Source: Pseudomonas fontis (lineage in GTDB: Bacteria > Pseudomonadota > Gammaproteobacteria > Pseudomonadales > Pseudomonadaceae). Taken from it: a DNA stretch of 64,000 nt. The stretch's first letter is position 1. Each line of letters begins with the position of its first letter. Shown piece by piece: positions 18,282 through 28,177 of the stretch. The stretch is from positions 1 through 64,000 of the forward strand of contig NZ_JAMDGY010000030.1 in NCBI RefSeq assembly GCF_028656955.1, written 5' to 3'. The position numbers and the translations under genes are program-made. The notes beneath the pieces were generated by a model, which was given only the letters and a program-made list of their open reading frames with translations, made no database searches and had not been told where the DNA came from.

Positions 18282-18585
18282 CCGAGGACGCGCTGAGCAT
18301 CTCGACCCGCTGGATAGCGAAGTCGCGCTCCAGGTAGTCGAAGCGCTGCTCGAAGAACTGCTGCATGTGCGGCAAGGCCGAATGCACATCCAGGGCGGCC
18401 TGGCTGGCCCAGATCTCATAGAAGACGAACAGGCTCGGGTCTTCCAGGTCGCGCAGCATGTGGTACTCGATGCAGCCGGGTTCGGCGCGGCTCGGTTCAA
18501 CGTAGGCACGGAACAACGCTTCGAACGCATCGGCCATGTCCGGGCGGGTCTTGGCTTTGAGAATGAAGCCGTAGGGTTCGCTCAT
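18271..18585 (-). CDS. ABM-domain (YgiN-like) quinol monooxygenase family protein
   Basis: This is a 104-residue antibiotic-biosynthesis-monooxygenase (ABM) fold protein with motifs GFILKAKTRPDMADAFEALF, PGCIEYHMLRD and FVFYEIWASQAALDVH, and an H near the end of the core (LPHMQQFF). Such small dimeric proteins act on quinols or other oxygen-reactive aromatics. The start at 18585 (MSEPYG) has GAGGTG 6 nt upstream on its strand. In E. coli, ygiN lies beside mdaB, and here an mdaB-type gene is the divergent neighbour, which supports a joint role in quinone redox cycling. Confidence 0.82.
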   Translation of the reverse strand: MSEPYGFILKAKTRPDMADAFEALFRAYVEPSRAEPGCIEYHMLRDLEDPSLFVFYEIWASQAALDVHSALPHMQQFFEQRFDYLERDFAIQRVEMLSASSASR

Positions 18586-18784
18586 GGGGCACCTCAAGTA
18601 AGGAAGGTGCTGATTTTATTTCAACAATAAGTGTTTGATTCGTGCATTTTGGTCAAAAGGCTTTTGCCCCGGGCACGGTTTTTCTCTCGCCCGGCAGGCT
18701 CTATTCTGCCGCCATCAAATTGATCCGCTCCGGTTCCGGTATACCCATCGACCTGCAGCGAACCCCCAGATGACGAGGCAAGTG

Positions 18785-19375
18785 ATGAAGAAGATCCTGT
18801 TGCTCAACGGCGGTAAAAAGTTCGCCCACTCCGACGGCCGCCTGAACGAAACCCTGCACGATGCCGCCGCCGCGTTTTTTGACCGCGCCGGTTTCGACAT
18901 CAAGACCACCTACATCGATGGCGGCTACGACAACGCCGAAGAGGTCGAGAAATTCCTCTGGGCCGACGTGATCATCTACCAGATGCCGGGCTGGTGGATG
19001 GGGGCCCCCTGGACCGTCAAGCAGTATCTGGACGAAGTGTTCACCGCCGGCCACGGCAGCCTCTATGCCAGCGACGGCCGCACCCGTTCCGATGCTTCGC
19101 AAAAATACGGCAGCGGTGGTTTGATCCAGGGCAAGCAGTACATGCTGTCGCTGACCTGGAACGCGCCGCAGCAAGCCTTCGACGACCCGAGCGACTTCTT
19201 TGAAGGCAAGGGCGTGGACGCGGTGTACTTCCCGTTCCACAAGGCCAACCAGTTCCTCGGCATGAGCGGCCTGCCCACCTACCTGGCAGTGGACGTGATG
19301 AAGCGCCCGAACGTAGAGGCCGCCGTGGCGGCGTACGAGCAGCACCTGGCGCAGGTTTTCCTGCCCCAGGCGTGA
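18785..19375 (+). CDS. mdaB: NAD(P)H:quinone oxidoreductase MdaB
   Basis: MdaB is a flavodoxin-fold FAD enzyme that reduces quinones by two electrons and protects against oxidative stress. The 196-residue product starts at the ATG at 18785 after GAGG; the upstream in-frame extension looks non-coding. The characteristic segments MKKILLLNGGKKFAHSDGRL, IIYQMPGWWMGAPWTVKQYL, TWNAPQQAF and FHKANQFLGM are all present. It is divergent from a YgiN-like gene and 67 nt upstream of a LysR regulator in the same direction. Confidence 0.93.
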   Translation: MKKILLLNGGKKFAHSDGRLNETLHDAAAAFFDRAGFDIKTTYIDGGYDNAEEVEKFLWADVIIYQMPGWWMGAPWTVKQYLDEVFTAGHGSLYASDGRTRSDASQKYGSGGLIQGKQYMLSLTWNAPQQAFDDPSDFFEGKGVDAVYFPFHKANQFLGMSGLPTYLAVDVMKRPNVEAAVAAYEQHLAQVFLPQA

Positions 19376-19442
19376 TCAAGGCTTGCGTCGTTCGTCGCCA
19401 GCGGCTATTGATCAGGGCTGTTCGCCAATCCAGGGTAAAACC

Positions 19443-20339
19443 GTGAAAGCCAGGTCTGATGAGTTGCAGGTGTTTGTCTCGGTGATCGAGTGTGGCTCGA
19501 TTTCCGCGGCGGCCGAGCAGGGTGGGCAGACGCCTTCGGCGATCAGCCGGACCCTGTCACGGCTGGAGAGCAAGCTCGGCACCACGCTGATCAACCGCAC
19601 CACGCGGCGCATGGACCTGACCGAGGAAGGCCGGTTTTTCTTCGAACGCTCCAAGGCGATCCTGGCGCAGATGGATGAGCTGGAAGAGCACCTCCTGCAG
19701 CATCACCAGACCCCTTCGGGACGCTTGCGGATCAATGCCGCGCTGCCGTTCATGCTGCACGCCATCGTGCCCTGGGTCGGCGAGTTCCGCGCGTTGTACC
19801 CGCAGATCCAGCTGGAGCTGCACACCAACGACCTGATCATCGACCTGCTTGAGCAGAGCACCGATGTCGCCATTCGCATCGGCGAGCTGGCCGATTCCAG
19901 CCTGCATGCGCGCTCGCTTGGCTGCAGCCCGCTGAGCATCCTGGCCAGCCCGGCGTACCTGGAGAAGCACGGCACGCCACAGCGGGTCGAAGACCTGGCC
20001 GAGCATCAGGTGCTCGGCTTCACCCAGACCGAAACCCTCAACTACTGGCCACTGCGCCATGCCGAGGGTGATCGCCTGCTGATCCGCCCAAGCCTCACCG
20101 CGTCCAGCGGCGAGACGTTGCGCGAGCTGGCGCTGGCGGGCGAGGGGATTGTCTGCCTGTCGCACTTCATGACCCATGACGATGTGCGCACAGGTCGATT
20201 GCAGGCGTTGTTGGTAGAGGCCAACAGCGGCTACCGGCAACCGATCCACGCGGTGTACTACCGCAACTCGCAGCTCGCCCTGCGTATTCAGTGCTTCCTG
20301 GATTTCATCCAGCAAAAGCTGGCGGTCTACGCCTGCTGA
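19443..20339 (+). CDS. LysR-family regulator downstream of mdaB
   Basis: This LysR-type protein is 298 residues from a GTG at 19443 preceded by AGGGT; an upstream in-frame ATG at 19383 would add 20 residues that do not look family-like. The HTH is ELQVFVSVIECGSISAAAEQGGQTPSAISRTLSRLE. The effector domain belongs to the CrgA/YhjC-like group (DVAIRIGELADSSLHARSLG, then SGETLRELALAGEGIVCLSHFM). It is co-oriented with mdaB and may regulate it, but no operator was identified. Confidence 0.87.
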   Translation: MKARSDELQVFVSVIECGSISAAAEQGGQTPSAISRTLSRLESKLGTTLINRTTRRMDLTEEGRFFFERSKAILAQMDELEEHLLQHHQTPSGRLRINAALPFMLHAIVPWVGEFRALYPQIQLELHTNDLIIDLLEQSTDVAIRIGELADSSLHARSLGCSPLSILASPAYLEKHGTPQRVEDLAEHQVLGFTQTETLNYWPLRHAEGDRLLIRPSLTASSGETLRELALAGEGIVCLSHFMTHDDVRTGRLQALLVEANSGYRQPIHAVYYRNSQLALRIQCFLDFIQQKLAVYAC

Positions 20340-20413
20340 AACCTGGTGTTTGATAAGTCGTCGGACATAAGCCTTAATGGCTGTTCAACGAAAACAACAC
20401 CAAGGAAGCAGTC

Positions 20414-22081
20414 ATGCGCGTTGTGATAGTCCGGGCTCTGACCCTGAGTGTGGCGATTGCCGCCAGTTCCTCGGCATTTGCCGTGACCCTCGAAGGCGGC
20501 GCGGTTGCCGCACCTGATCAATATGGCGCACAGGTTGCCGCCGATATCCTGAAAAAAGGCGGCAACGCGGTAGACGCCGCCGTCGCCACGGCCTTCACCC
20601 TGGCCGTGACCTACCCCGAAGCCGGCAACATCGGTGGCGGCGGGTTCATGACCTTGTACATGGATGGCAAACCCTATTTCCTCGACTACCGCGAGACCGC
20701 GCCCAAGGCTGCGAGCCGCAACATGTACCTGGATGAAAAAGGCGAGATCATCGAGAACCTGAGCCTGGTGGGCTCACGCGCAGCCGGTGTACCGGGCACG
20801 GTGATGGGCTTGTGGGAAGCCCACCAGAAGTTCGGCAAGCTGCCCTGGGCCGAGCTGCTGACCCCGGCGGTCGGCTACGCGAAAAACGGTTTCAAGATCG
20901 CCGCCAAGCAGTACCAGTACCGTGAAGATGCCAACGGCCTGTTCAAGGACAGCACCAACTTCAACGACTACTTTGGCAGCATGAAAGTCGGCGAGACCTT
21001 CAAGCAGCCAGAGCTGGCGCAGACCCTGGAGCGTATCGCCGACAAGGGCGTGAGCGAGTTCTACCAGGGCAAGACCGCCGACCTGCTGGTGGCGCAGATG
21101 CAGGCCGACAAGGGCCTGATCAGCAAGGACGACCTCAAGGATTACAAGGCGGTCTGGCGTGAGCCGATGGCCATCGACTGGCGTGGCAACGTGGTCTATA
21201 CCGCGCCGCTGCCAAGCTCGGGTGGCATTGCCCTGGCGCAACTGCTGGGTATCAAGGAAGACCGCGCGGCGGACTTCAAGGGGGTCGAGTTGAACTCGGC
21301 GCGCTACATCCACTTGCTCGCCGAGATCGAGAAGCGCGTGTTTGCCGACCGTGCCGATTACCTGGGCGACCCGGCGTTTTCCAAGGTGCCGGTGAAGGAA
21401 CTGATCGCCAAGGACTACCTGGCCAAGCGTGCGCTGGAGGTCAACCCGACGGCGATTTCCGAAACCGCGAAAGTCCGCCCGGGGCTGGAGCCGCACCAGA
21501 CCACGCACTTCTCGATTGTCGACAAGCAGGGTAACGCGGTGAGCAACACCTACACCCTGAACTGGGACTATGGCAGCGGTGTGGTGGTGAAGGGCGCGGG
21601 CTTCCTGCTCAATGACGAGATGGACGATTTCAGCTCCAAGCCGGGGGTGGCGAATGCCTTTGGCGTGGTGGGTGGTGATGCCAATGCCATCGAGCCGGGC
21701 AAGCGCATGCTCTCGTCGATGAGCCCAAGCCTGGTGACCCGCGATGGCCAGGTCACGCTGGTGCTGGGCACGCCGGGGGGCTCGCGGATCTTTACCTCGA
21801 TCTTCCAGGTGCTGAACAACTTGTATGACTATGGTTTGCCGCTGGAGAAGGCGGTGGCAGCGCAGCGTGTGCATCACCAGTTGCTGCCCAAGGACACCAT
21901 CTACTTCGACGCGTTTGCACCGTTGACCGGTGAGGTGGCGCAAGAGCTGAAGAAGATGGGCTACACCCTGGAGGATCAGGGTTGGGAGATGGGTGATATC
22001 CAGGCGATCCGGGTCAATGGCACGGCGCTGGAAACGGCGTCCGACCCACGTGGGCGTGGGGTAGGGCACGTCGTCAAGTAA
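20414..22081 (+). CDS. ggt: Gamma-glutamyltransferase precursor
   Basis: GGT is a periplasmic enzyme that hydrolyses or transfers the gamma-glutamyl group of glutathione and gamma-glutamyl compounds. The 555-residue precursor has a signal peptide ending around SSSAFA. The large subunit carries GGNAVDAAVATAFTLAV and GNIGGGGFM. Self-processing occurs before the N-terminal nucleophile, here Thr363 in PHQTTHFSIVD. The small subunit has NTYTLNWDYGSGVVV, LLNDEMDDFSSKPG and SSMSPSLV with GTPGGSRI. All expected catalytic elements are intact. Confidence 0.96.
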   Translation: MRVVIVRALTLSVAIAASSSAFAVTLEGGAVAAPDQYGAQVAADILKKGGNAVDAAVATAFTLAVTYPEAGNIGGGGFMTLYMDGKPYFLDYRETAPKAASRNMYLDEKGEIIENLSLVGSRAAGVPGTVMGLWEAHQKFGKLPWAELLTPAVGYAKNGFKIAAKQYQYREDANGLFKDSTNFNDYFGSMKVGETFKQPELAQTLERIADKGVSEFYQGKTADLLVAQMQADKGLISKDDLKDYKAVWREPMAIDWRGNVVYTAPLPSSGGIALAQLLGIKEDRAADFKGVELNSARYIHLLAEIEKRVFADRADYLGDPAFSKVPVKELIAKDYLAKRALEVNPTAISETAKVRPGLEPHQTTHFSIVDKQGNAVSNTYTLNWDYGSGVVVKGAGFLLNDEMDDFSSKPGVANAFGVVGGDANAIEPGKRMLSSMSPSLVTRDGQVTLVLGTPGGSRIFTSIFQVLNNLYDYGLPLEKAVAAQRVHHQLLPKDTIYFDAFAPLTGEVAQELKKMGYTLEDQGWEMGDIQAIRVNGTALETASDPRGRGVGHVVK

Positions 22082-22090
22082 GGGGTGAAT

Positions 22091-22161
22091 GCATCGCGGG
22101 ACCCGCCCGCTCCCACAGGGTTTGAAGGTACCCCTGTGGGAGCGGGCGGGTCCCGCGATGC
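22091..22161. repeat. REPIN, second REP type (GGGACCCGCCCGCTCCCAC)
   Basis: GCATCGCGGGACCCGCCCGC and its reverse complement flank an AT-richer centre, forming a near-perfect 25-bp stem between the convergent ggt and chemoreceptor genes. The same type recurs at 26742. Confidence 0.85.
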
Positions 22162-22172
22162 TTTGAAGGCCC

Positions 22173-24092
22173 TTAGACCCGGAAGTGGCTGACCATCATC
22201 TGCAACTGATTGCCCAGGCGGGCCAGTTCCACACTCGATGCGGCCGTCTCGTCACTGGCTGCCGCCGTCTGCTCCGACACATCGCGCACATTGATGATGC
22301 TGCGGCTGATCTGCTCGGCCACCGCGCTCTGCTGCTCGGCTGCCGCGGCAATCTGCTGGTTCATCGACTGGATGTTCGACACCACGCGGGTGATGTTCTC
22401 CAGCGAGCTACCGGCCTTGCGCGTCAGCTCGACGCTGCTGTCGGTCAGCGCCCGGCTGCCGAGCATCACGTTGGCCACCTGCTGGGTGCCACTCTGCAAA
22501 CCGGCTACCAGCACTTCGATCTCTTCGGTGGACTTCTGCGTGCGTTGCGCCAAGCCACGCACCTCGTCCGCCACCACGGCAAAACCACGACCGGCTTCAC
22601 CGGCACGGGCCGCTTCGATGGCCGCGTTGAGCGCCAGCAGGTTGGTCTGTTCGGCCACCGACTTGATCACGTCCATCACGCTGCCGATCTTCTGGCTTTC
22701 CTTCTGCAACTGATCCATGGCTTCGGTCGAACGCTTCACCTCAACCGCCAGGCGCTCGATTTGCGCGATGGCCTGGGCCACCACCTGGTCACCGGCACGG
22801 GCCTGGCCGTCAGCATCGGTAGCCGCTTCGGAGGCGTGCTCGGCGTTGCGTGCTACTTCCTGAACAGTCGCGGCCATCTCGTGCATCGCGGTCGCCACCT
22901 GGTCGGTCTCGACCTTCTGGCTGTTGACCCCGGCGCTGGTTTCTTCGGTCACTGCCGACAACTCTTCCGCCGCGCTGGCGATCTGCGTGACGCCGTCACG
23001 AATGCCGCTGATCAGCTCGCGCAGGGTCGCACCCATGCGCTGGATACCTTGCTGCAAGGCACCCATTTCGTCGCGACGGGTAACGCGCAGTTCGTGGGTC
23101 AGGTCGCCTGCGGCGATCTTCTCGACCACAGCCAGGGTTTCGCGCAGTGGGCGGGTGATCTGGCGGGTGATGATCACCGCAGCCAGCACACCGAACAGCA
23201 ACGCCAGCAGCGTGGTGGAGATTTGCAGGGTACGGGCCTGGGCGCTTTCGCTGTCGCGACGCTCAAGCTGGATCTGGTACAGCGCGTCGCTGCGCTTGAC
23301 GATGTCGGCGCCCTGCACGGTCATTTCGGCACGCGCCACGCCGATCTCGGCAGTAGCGTCCTTGAACTGACGCACGGCGTCGCGGTAGGCCAGCACGGCG
23401 TCTTCGAATTGCTTGATGCGTGCGCCTTCAGCCGGCAGGCGGGTGTTCAGGGTGCGGATCTCGGCCAGGGCGGTGTCGAGCTGGCGCAGCGCGTTCTGTT
23501 CGGTTTGCGCAGTCAGGTCGGCGATGTAGCTGCGCACTTCAAGACGCACCTGCATCAGGTGCTCCTTGGCGCTGGTGGCGTACTTGAACTGCTCCAGGCG
23601 GCTGGCGTCGCCCTCCGGCAGGGCCAGCACGTCACGGTTGATCGCTTCGATCAGCTCGATGGCGCGGGTGGCGGCGACGTTCATAGCATCGCGGGAGGCG
23701 AGGGTGGTGCGGTAGCCGTTGCGCATCTTGCTCAGCGACACTTGATAGTCGCTGATGGTCTGGCCCAGCTCCTGGAGCAACTTGACGTTCTCCGGGCTCT
23801 TGAAGGACTTGACCAGCTTCTGCTGCTGTTCGCTGAAGGTGTTGAGCTTGACCTGGACGTTGCCGGCAGCAGCGTCGTCGCCATTGGTCAGCATGTATTG
23901 CAGGCGGGTGATGCGCAGGTTGGTCAGGTCACTGTTGAGCTGGGTAATGTCGCTCATCCAGTTGCTGCGGTTGATCAGGCTGCCCATGCTGTTCCAGCCG
24001 GTCAGGGCCAGCAGGCTGGTCAGCAGCAGGACCAGGCCAAAGCCCAGGCCGAGTTTAAGGTTGACGCTGAGGTTGGCGAACCAGCTATTCAT
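22173..24092 (-). CDS. mcpS: Methyl-accepting chemotaxis protein with HBM ligand domain, McpS-like
   Basis: This is a transmembrane chemoreceptor of 639 residues from the ATG at 24092, which has GGAGGG 5 nt upstream on its strand; an upstream GTG is less likely. TM1 is near residues 10-32 and is followed by a long (about 250-residue) helical bimodular ligand domain opening [20 protein letters not shown]2 ([15 protein letters not shown]), a HAMP domain and a signalling domain with the hairpin tip [21 protein letters not shown] follow. Length, start and gene neighbourhood match P. putida McpS, which senses TCA-cycle intermediates. The ligand is inferred, not shown. Confidence 0.88.
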   Translation of the reverse strand: MNSWFANLSVNLKLGLGFGLVLLLTSLLALTGWNSMGSLINRSNWMSDITQLNSDLTNLRITRLQYMLTNGDDAAAGNVQVKLNTFSEQQQKLVKSFKSPENVKLLQELGQTISDYQVSLSKMRNGYRTTLASRDAMNVAATRAIELIEAINRDVLALPEGDASRLEQFKYATSAKEHLMQVRLEVRSYIADLTAQTEQNALRQLDTALAEIRTLNTRLPAEGARIKQFEDAVLAYRDAVRQFKDATAEIGVARAEMTVQGADIVKRSDALYQIQLERRDSESAQARTLQISTTLLALLFGVLAAVIITRQITRPLRETLAVVEKIAAGDLTHELRVTRRDEMGALQQGIQRMGATLRELISGIRDGVTQIASAAEELSAVTEETSAGVNSQKVETDQVATAMHEMAATVQEVARNAEHASEAATDADGQARAGDQVVAQAIAQIERLAVEVKRSTEAMDQLQKESQKIGSVMDVIKSVAEQTNLLALNAAIEAARAGEAGRGFAVVADEVRGLAQRTQKSTEEIEVLVAGLQSGTQQVANVMLGSRALTDSSVELTRKAGSSLENITRVVSNIQSMNQQIAAAAEQQSAVAEQISRSIINVRDVSEQTAAASDETAASSVELARLGNQLQMMVSHFRV

Positions 24093-24292
24093 GTATCCCT
24101 CCAGAGAAGAAGTGCTCACTTGATCATTTATCGCTGGAAGGTTCTTTTTTTTGGAGGCCAGCCGACTTCAGCAGCTTTTATCGGCGGCTTGGCGCAGAGC
24201 TGAAACGCTTTTTCGGTATTTCCGACAGAAATGATCAACAAAATGTGTAGCGGCCCGCAGTGCGGGCGCACTGTGGGCCGGCAACTGGCGGG

Positions 24293-25189
24293 CTAGAGGG
24301 CTCGGGCGCTAAAGGTGTCGCATTGGTTGATCTGGCCCTTGGCGAAGCCGGTCTTGAACCAGCGCACGCGTTGCGCGGAGGTGCCATGGGTGAAGGAGTC
24401 CGGCACCACGCGGCCCTGGCCTTGCTGCTGCAAGCGGTCGTCGCCGATGGCGTTGGCGGCATTCAGGGCTTCCTCGACGTCACCGGGTTCCAGCCAGTTG
24501 TGGCGTTGTTGCGCCTGGTAGGCCCAGACGCCGGCCAGGCAGTCGGCTTGCAGCTCCTGGCGCACCAATAGACCGTTGTCGCCTTCCATGCGCTGGCCGG
24601 CCTGACGCGCGGCCTGAACCTTGGCCGAGACGCCCAGCAGGGTCTGCACGTGGTGGCCGATTTCGTGGGCGATCACGTAGGCCTGGGCGAAATCACCGGC
24701 AGCGGCGAAGCGTTTTTCCATCTCGGTGAAGAAGCTCATGTCCAGGTACACCTTCTGGTCGGCCGGGCAGTAGAACGGCCCGGTGGCCGAGGTGGCGTAA
24801 CCGCAGGCCGAGCTGACCTGGCCGCTGAAGAGGATCAGGGTCGGGTCTTTGTAGGTTTTGCCGGCCTGGGCAAAGATGGCTTTCCAGGTGTCTTCGGTGT
24901 CGCCGAGGATGCTGCGCACGAACTCGGCCTGCTGGTCGTTGGCCGGCGGCGCCGTGCGGGTTTGCGTTTGTGGCTGGCTGCCGACCTGGGTGCCCTGCTG
25001 GCCCATCTGCCCGGCCAGTTGGCCGAGGATCTGCATCGGGTCCTGGCCGGTGAGCAGGCCGATGCCGACGATCAGCACCACGGCGCCCAGGGTCAGGCCC
25101 TTGCCGCCGCCAAAGCGCATGCCGCCACCGCCGCCTTCGCCACGGGCATCGACCACGTTGTCGCTGCGCCTGCCTTTTCGCCATTGCAT
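24293..25189 (-). CDS. ypfJ: Neutral zinc metallopeptidase, YpfJ family
   Basis: This is a 298-residue membrane-anchored zinc peptidase of the YpfJ family. It has a glycine-rich N-terminus ([14 protein letters not shown]), one TM helix ([17 protein letters not shown]), a linker rich in Q and T, and a catalytic domain with HEIGHH and a downstream [12 protein letters not shown] that supplies the third ligand region. The start [12 protein letters not shown] has AGGAG 7 nt upstream. The physiological substrate is unknown. It is divergent from pcaHG across a 200-nt gap. Confidence 0.88.
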   Translation of the reverse strand: MQWRKGRRSDNVVDARGEGGGGGMRFGGGKGLTLGAVVLIVGIGLLTGQDPMQILGQLAGQMGQQGTQVGSQPQTQTRTAPPANDQQAEFVRSILGDTEDTWKAIFAQAGKTYKDPTLILFSGQVSSACGYATSATGPFYCPADQKVYLDMSFFTEMEKRFAAAGDFAQAYVIAHEIGHHVQTLLGVSAKVQAARQAGQRMEGDNGLLVRQELQADCLAGVWAYQAQQRHNWLEPGDVEEALNAANAIGDDRLQQQGQGRVVPDSFTHGTSAQRVRWFKTGFAKGQINQCDTFSARAL

Positions 25190-25265
25190 GGGTGTTCTCC
25201 TGGGCATTATGGGTGAGGGTTAAGGTTAGCCCACCGGGATTATCCGTGTCGGCTTGTGCGTTATC

Positions 25266-25283
25266 CATAACCATATGGTTATG
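25266..25283. promoter_or_regulatory. Perfect palindrome, PcaQ-like LysR site upstream of pcaHG
   Basis: CATAACCATATGGTTATG is a perfect 18-nt palindrome 107 nt before the pcaH start. Its core ATAACC-N4-GGTTAT is close to the ATAACC-N4-GGTTAA motif I recall for the LysR regulator PcaQ, activator of protocatechuate genes. No pcaQ gene lies in the window. Confidence 0.55.
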
Positions 25284-25389
25284 CGTAGTGTTGTTCTTTT
25301 CAGTGTTCGCGGGTGCCTGGGGCGTGGAGACTGGGCCTTCTGCCTGGTGTGTCCGGGTTCTGCAAACATCCAATAACAAGGAGAACGGC

Positions 25390-26109
25390 ATGTCTGCTAC
25401 AGACAACAGTCGCTTCGCTATCCGTGATCGGAACTGGCATCCGAAAGCCCTTACGCCTGACTACAAGACCTCCATCGCCCGCTCGCCGCGCCAGGCGCTG
25501 GTGAGCATCCCGCAATCGATCAGTGAAAGCACCGGGCCGGACTTTTCACACCTGAAATTCGGCCAGCACGACCACGACCTGCTGTTGAACTTCAACCAGG
25601 GCGGCTTGCCGATCGGCGAGCGGATCATCCTCGCCGGGCGCGTGTGCGACCAGTACGGCAAGCCGATCCCGCACACCCTGGTGGAGATCTGGCAGGCCAA
25701 CGCCGGTGGCCGCTACCGCCACAAGAACGACCGCTACCTGGCACCGCTGGACCCCAACTTCGGCGGCGTCGGCCGGGCCCTGACCGACAGCGAGGGCTAC
25801 TACAGCTTCCGCACCATCAAGCCGGGCCCGTACCCATGGCGCAACGGCCCGAATGACTGGCGCCCGGCGCATATCCATGTGTCGGTCAGCGGCCCCTCGA
25901 TTGCCACGCGGCTGATCACCCAGCTGTATTTCGAAGGTGACCCGCTGATCCCGATGTGCCCGATCGTCAAGTCCATCGCCAACCCCGAGGCGGTGCAGAG
26001 CCTGATTGCGCGGCTCGACATGAGCAACGCCAACCCGATGGACAGTTTGGCCTATCGCTTTGACATCGTGCTGCGCGGCCAGCGCAAGACTCACTTCGAA
26101 CACTGCTGA
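25390..26109 (+). CDS. pcaH: Protocatechuate 3,4-dioxygenase beta subunit
   Basis: PcaH is the Fe(III)-bearing subunit that cleaves protocatechuate between the hydroxyls to beta-carboxymuconate, the entry to the beta-ketoadipate pathway. The 239-residue protein carries the four iron ligands in order: Tyr109 (GGRYRHK), Tyr148 (PGPYPW), His161 and His163 (PAHIH). They correspond to Tyr408, Tyr447, His460 and His462 of the P. putida enzyme. AAGGAGA precedes the ATG. pcaG follows after 11 nt. Confidence 0.97.
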   Translation: MSATDNSRFAIRDRNWHPKALTPDYKTSIARSPRQALVSIPQSISESTGPDFSHLKFGQHDHDLLLNFNQGGLPIGERIILAGRVCDQYGKPIPHTLVEIWQANAGGRYRHKNDRYLAPLDPNFGGVGRALTDSEGYYSFRTIKPGPYPWRNGPNDWRPAHIHVSVSGPSIATRLITQLYFEGDPLIPMCPIVKSIANPEAVQSLIARLDMSNANPMDSLAYRFDIVLRGQRKTHFEHC

Positions 26110-26120
26110 GGAGCTTTCAG

Positions 26121-26726
26121 ATGCCTATCGAACTGCTGCCGGAAACCCCTTCGCAGACGGCCGGCCCGTATGTGCATATCGGCCTGGCGCTGGAAGCGGC
26201 CGGCAACCCCGTGCGTGACCAGGAAATCTGGAACCAGATGGCCCGCAGCGATGCGCCGGGTGAGCACATCGTGGTGTTCGGCAATGTGTATGACGGCAAT
26301 GGCCATCTGGTGCGCGACTCGTTCCTGGAGTTCTGGCAGGCGGACCACGCCGGCGAGTACCACGACGACTACAACCTGGAAAAACCGTTCAACAGCTTCG
26401 GGCGCACGGCGACGACTTTCGATGCCGGCGAGTGGACGTTGCACACGGTCAAGCCAGGGGTGGTGAAGAACAGTGCCGGAGTGGCCATGGCGCCGCATAT
26501 CAACATCAGCCTGTTTGCGCGGGGGATCAATATCCACCTGCACACGCGCTTGTATTTTGCGGATGAAGGCGCGGCCAATGCGGCCTGCCCGGTGCTCAAC
26601 CTGATCGAGCAGCCGCAACGGCGCGAGACCCTGGTGGCGACGCGTTGCGAGGTCAATGGCCAACTGGCGTACCGCTTTGATATCCGCATCCAGGGGGACG
26701 GGGAGACGGTGTTCTTCGACTTCTGA
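26121..26726 (+). CDS. pcaG: Protocatechuate 3,4-dioxygenase alpha subunit
   Basis: PcaG is the non-metal subunit that pairs with PcaH and shapes the active site. The 201-residue product has the family start LLPETPSQTAGPYVHIGLALEAAG and the beta-sandwich core (VFGNVYDGNGHLVRDSFLEFWQAD). The positions equivalent to the iron ligands are replaced, as expected for the alpha chain. It is the second gene of the pcaHG operon, preceded by GAGG-type ribosome site AGGAGCTTTC. Confidence 0.96.
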   Translation: MPIELLPETPSQTAGPYVHIGLALEAAGNPVRDQEIWNQMARSDAPGEHIVVFGNVYDGNGHLVRDSFLEFWQADHAGEYHDDYNLEKPFNSFGRTATTFDAGEWTLHTVKPGVVKNSAGVAMAPHINISLFARGINIHLHTRLYFADEGAANAACPVLNLIEQPQRRETLVATRCEVNGQLAYRFDIRIQGDGETVFFDF

Positions 26727-26741
26727 GCCTGGCTTGCGCGC

Positions 26742-26811
26742 CGCATCGCGGGACCCGCCCGCTCCCACAGGTGCAATACCGGCCTGCGGGAGCGGGCGGG
26801 TCCCGCGATGG
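26742..26811. repeat. REPIN, second REP type
   Basis: This is the same element as at 22091 (CGCATCGCGGGACCCGCCCG with facing complement), with a shorter centre. It lies after pcaG and before the phosphodiesterase-like gene. Confidence 0.85.
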
Positions 26812-26882
26812 CGCAATGAAAGTACGCCTATCGAGTTGCCTGTGCTAAACCTGTTGTTTTGCACCGGTCCACGGAGGGCAAC

Positions 26883-28061
26883 ATGGCAGCGCAGTTCGAT
26901 GAGTTGCGGTTGATGGAAGCAACCTGGCCGGGGTTGGCCAACCTGACCCAATCGATTTTTTCCGGGTTGGGCGGGCAGGGCTTCAGGAATGCCTTCCACC
27001 TCGACCGCTCCCCCGCCACCTGCCTGCTACTGCTCGACGGGTTGGGCTGGAACCTGCTCAAGGCGCATGCACGGCATGCGCCGTTTCTGGCCTCGCTGAT
27101 GCAGCCCGACGCGCACTTCAAGGTCGGCTTCCCGGCCACCACGGCATCGAGCCTGGCCACCATCAGCTCCGGCATGGGCAGTGGTGCACACGGGATCGTC
27201 GGCTGCAGCTTCGCCCTGGACGAACACACCGAGCTGTCGCCCCTGACCTGGACCTGCGCGCCGTTGCAACCTGCGAGCGAGGCCGGCCCGGTGCCGGACC
27301 CGGAGTCGTTCATCGTGCCGCAGACCGCCTGGGCCCAGGCGCGTGAGCAGGGCATCGCGATCAGCACGGTGATGCTCGCACGCTACGCCACCTCGGACTT
27401 CACCAAGGCCATCTATCGCGCCTCGCGCATTCTTCCGGCGCCCGCCTATGAGGCCTACCCGGCGTTGGTCAACGACGCCTTGAACGTTGAAGGGCCGGCG
27501 TTCTGTTTTGCCTATTTCGGTGACCTGGATTTTGCCGGGCACCTGTTCGGCGCCGGCTCGCCGGCCTGGGTCAAGCAACTGGAAATCGCCGATCAGCTAG
27601 CGCGTTCGATTGCCGGGCAGCTCCCGGCGTCGGCAACGCTGATGGTGATCGCCGACCACGGCATGCGCGACCTGGACCGTGACGCCGTGCGTGACTTTGA
27701 TACCGAGCCGGCGTTGCAGCAGGGTGTGCAGGCCATTGCGGGCGATATCCGCGCGCGCTACCTGTATACCGAAGCCGGCCAGCAGGACCGGGTGCATGAG
27801 CGTTGGCAGAACCGTCTTGGCGACGACTACCGGGTATTGAGCAAGACCCAGGCGATTGCCGGCGGGCTGTTTGGTGATGTGATCCTGAGCCAGGCCGAGT
27901 CGCGTATTGGCCAGTTGATCGTGATGCCCACCGGCGGCGGGGGGATCATTCGCAGCGAAGGGGAGAAGCATGCCAGCCACTGGCGTGGGCACCATGGGGC
28001 GTTGACCGATGATGACCAGGTGGTGCCGTTGTTGATGTGTTCGGGTTTGGCCAGGCGGTGA
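26883..28061 (+). CDS. Alkaline phosphatase superfamily phosphodiesterase-like protein
   Basis: This is a 392-residue protein of the nucleotide pyrophosphatase/phosphodiesterase branch of the alkaline phosphatase superfamily. The metal-binding LLLLDGLGWN (near residue 50), the likely Thr nucleophile in FPATTASSLATI and IADHGMRDLD (second metal site) are present. HASHWRGHHGAL near the end supplies a further His. No signal peptide is seen, so it is probably cytoplasmic. The ATG at 26883 follows GGAGG. The substrate is unknown; its position after pcaHG is separated by a REPIN and does not indicate an aromatic role. Confidence 0.78.
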   Translation: MAAQFDELRLMEATWPGLANLTQSIFSGLGGQGFRNAFHLDRSPATCLLLLDGLGWNLLKAHARHAPFLASLMQPDAHFKVGFPATTASSLATISSGMGSGAHGIVGCSFALDEHTELSPLTWTCAPLQPASEAGPVPDPESFIVPQTAWAQAREQGIAISTVMLARYATSDFTKAIYRASRILPAPAYEAYPALVNDALNVEGPAFCFAYFGDLDFAGHLFGAGSPAWVKQLEIADQLARSIAGQLPASATLMVIADHGMRDLDRDAVRDFDTEPALQQGVQAIAGDIRARYLYTEAGQQDRVHERWQNRLGDDYRVLSKTQAIAGGLFGDVILSQAESRIGQLIVMPTGGGGIIRSEGEKHASHWRGHHGALTDDDQVVPLLMCSGLARR

Positions 28062-28074
28062 ATTGAAGGGCCTC

Positions 28075-28163
28075 ATCGCCGGCAAGGCCGGCTCCCACAG
28101 AAAAGCCAATCACCTGATTTCCTGTGGGCGCCGGCCTTGCCGGGACGCCGGACCGCGGCGATG
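28075..28163. repeat. REPIN with an altered right arm
   Basis: The left arm TCGCCGGCAAGGCCGGCTCCC is canonical. The right arm (GTGGGCGCCGGCCTTGCCGG) has one core change and about 14 extra nt (GACGCCGGACCGCG) before the terminal GCGATGA. It sits between convergent genes. Confidence 0.8.
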
Positions 28164-28177
28164 AAAGCACCAACCAT

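Noticed and set aside
22185..24203. 672-codon open frame opposite the chemoreceptor
   Set aside because: The sense strand encodes an unmistakable MCP; the opposite frame is Gly/Leu/His-rich noise.
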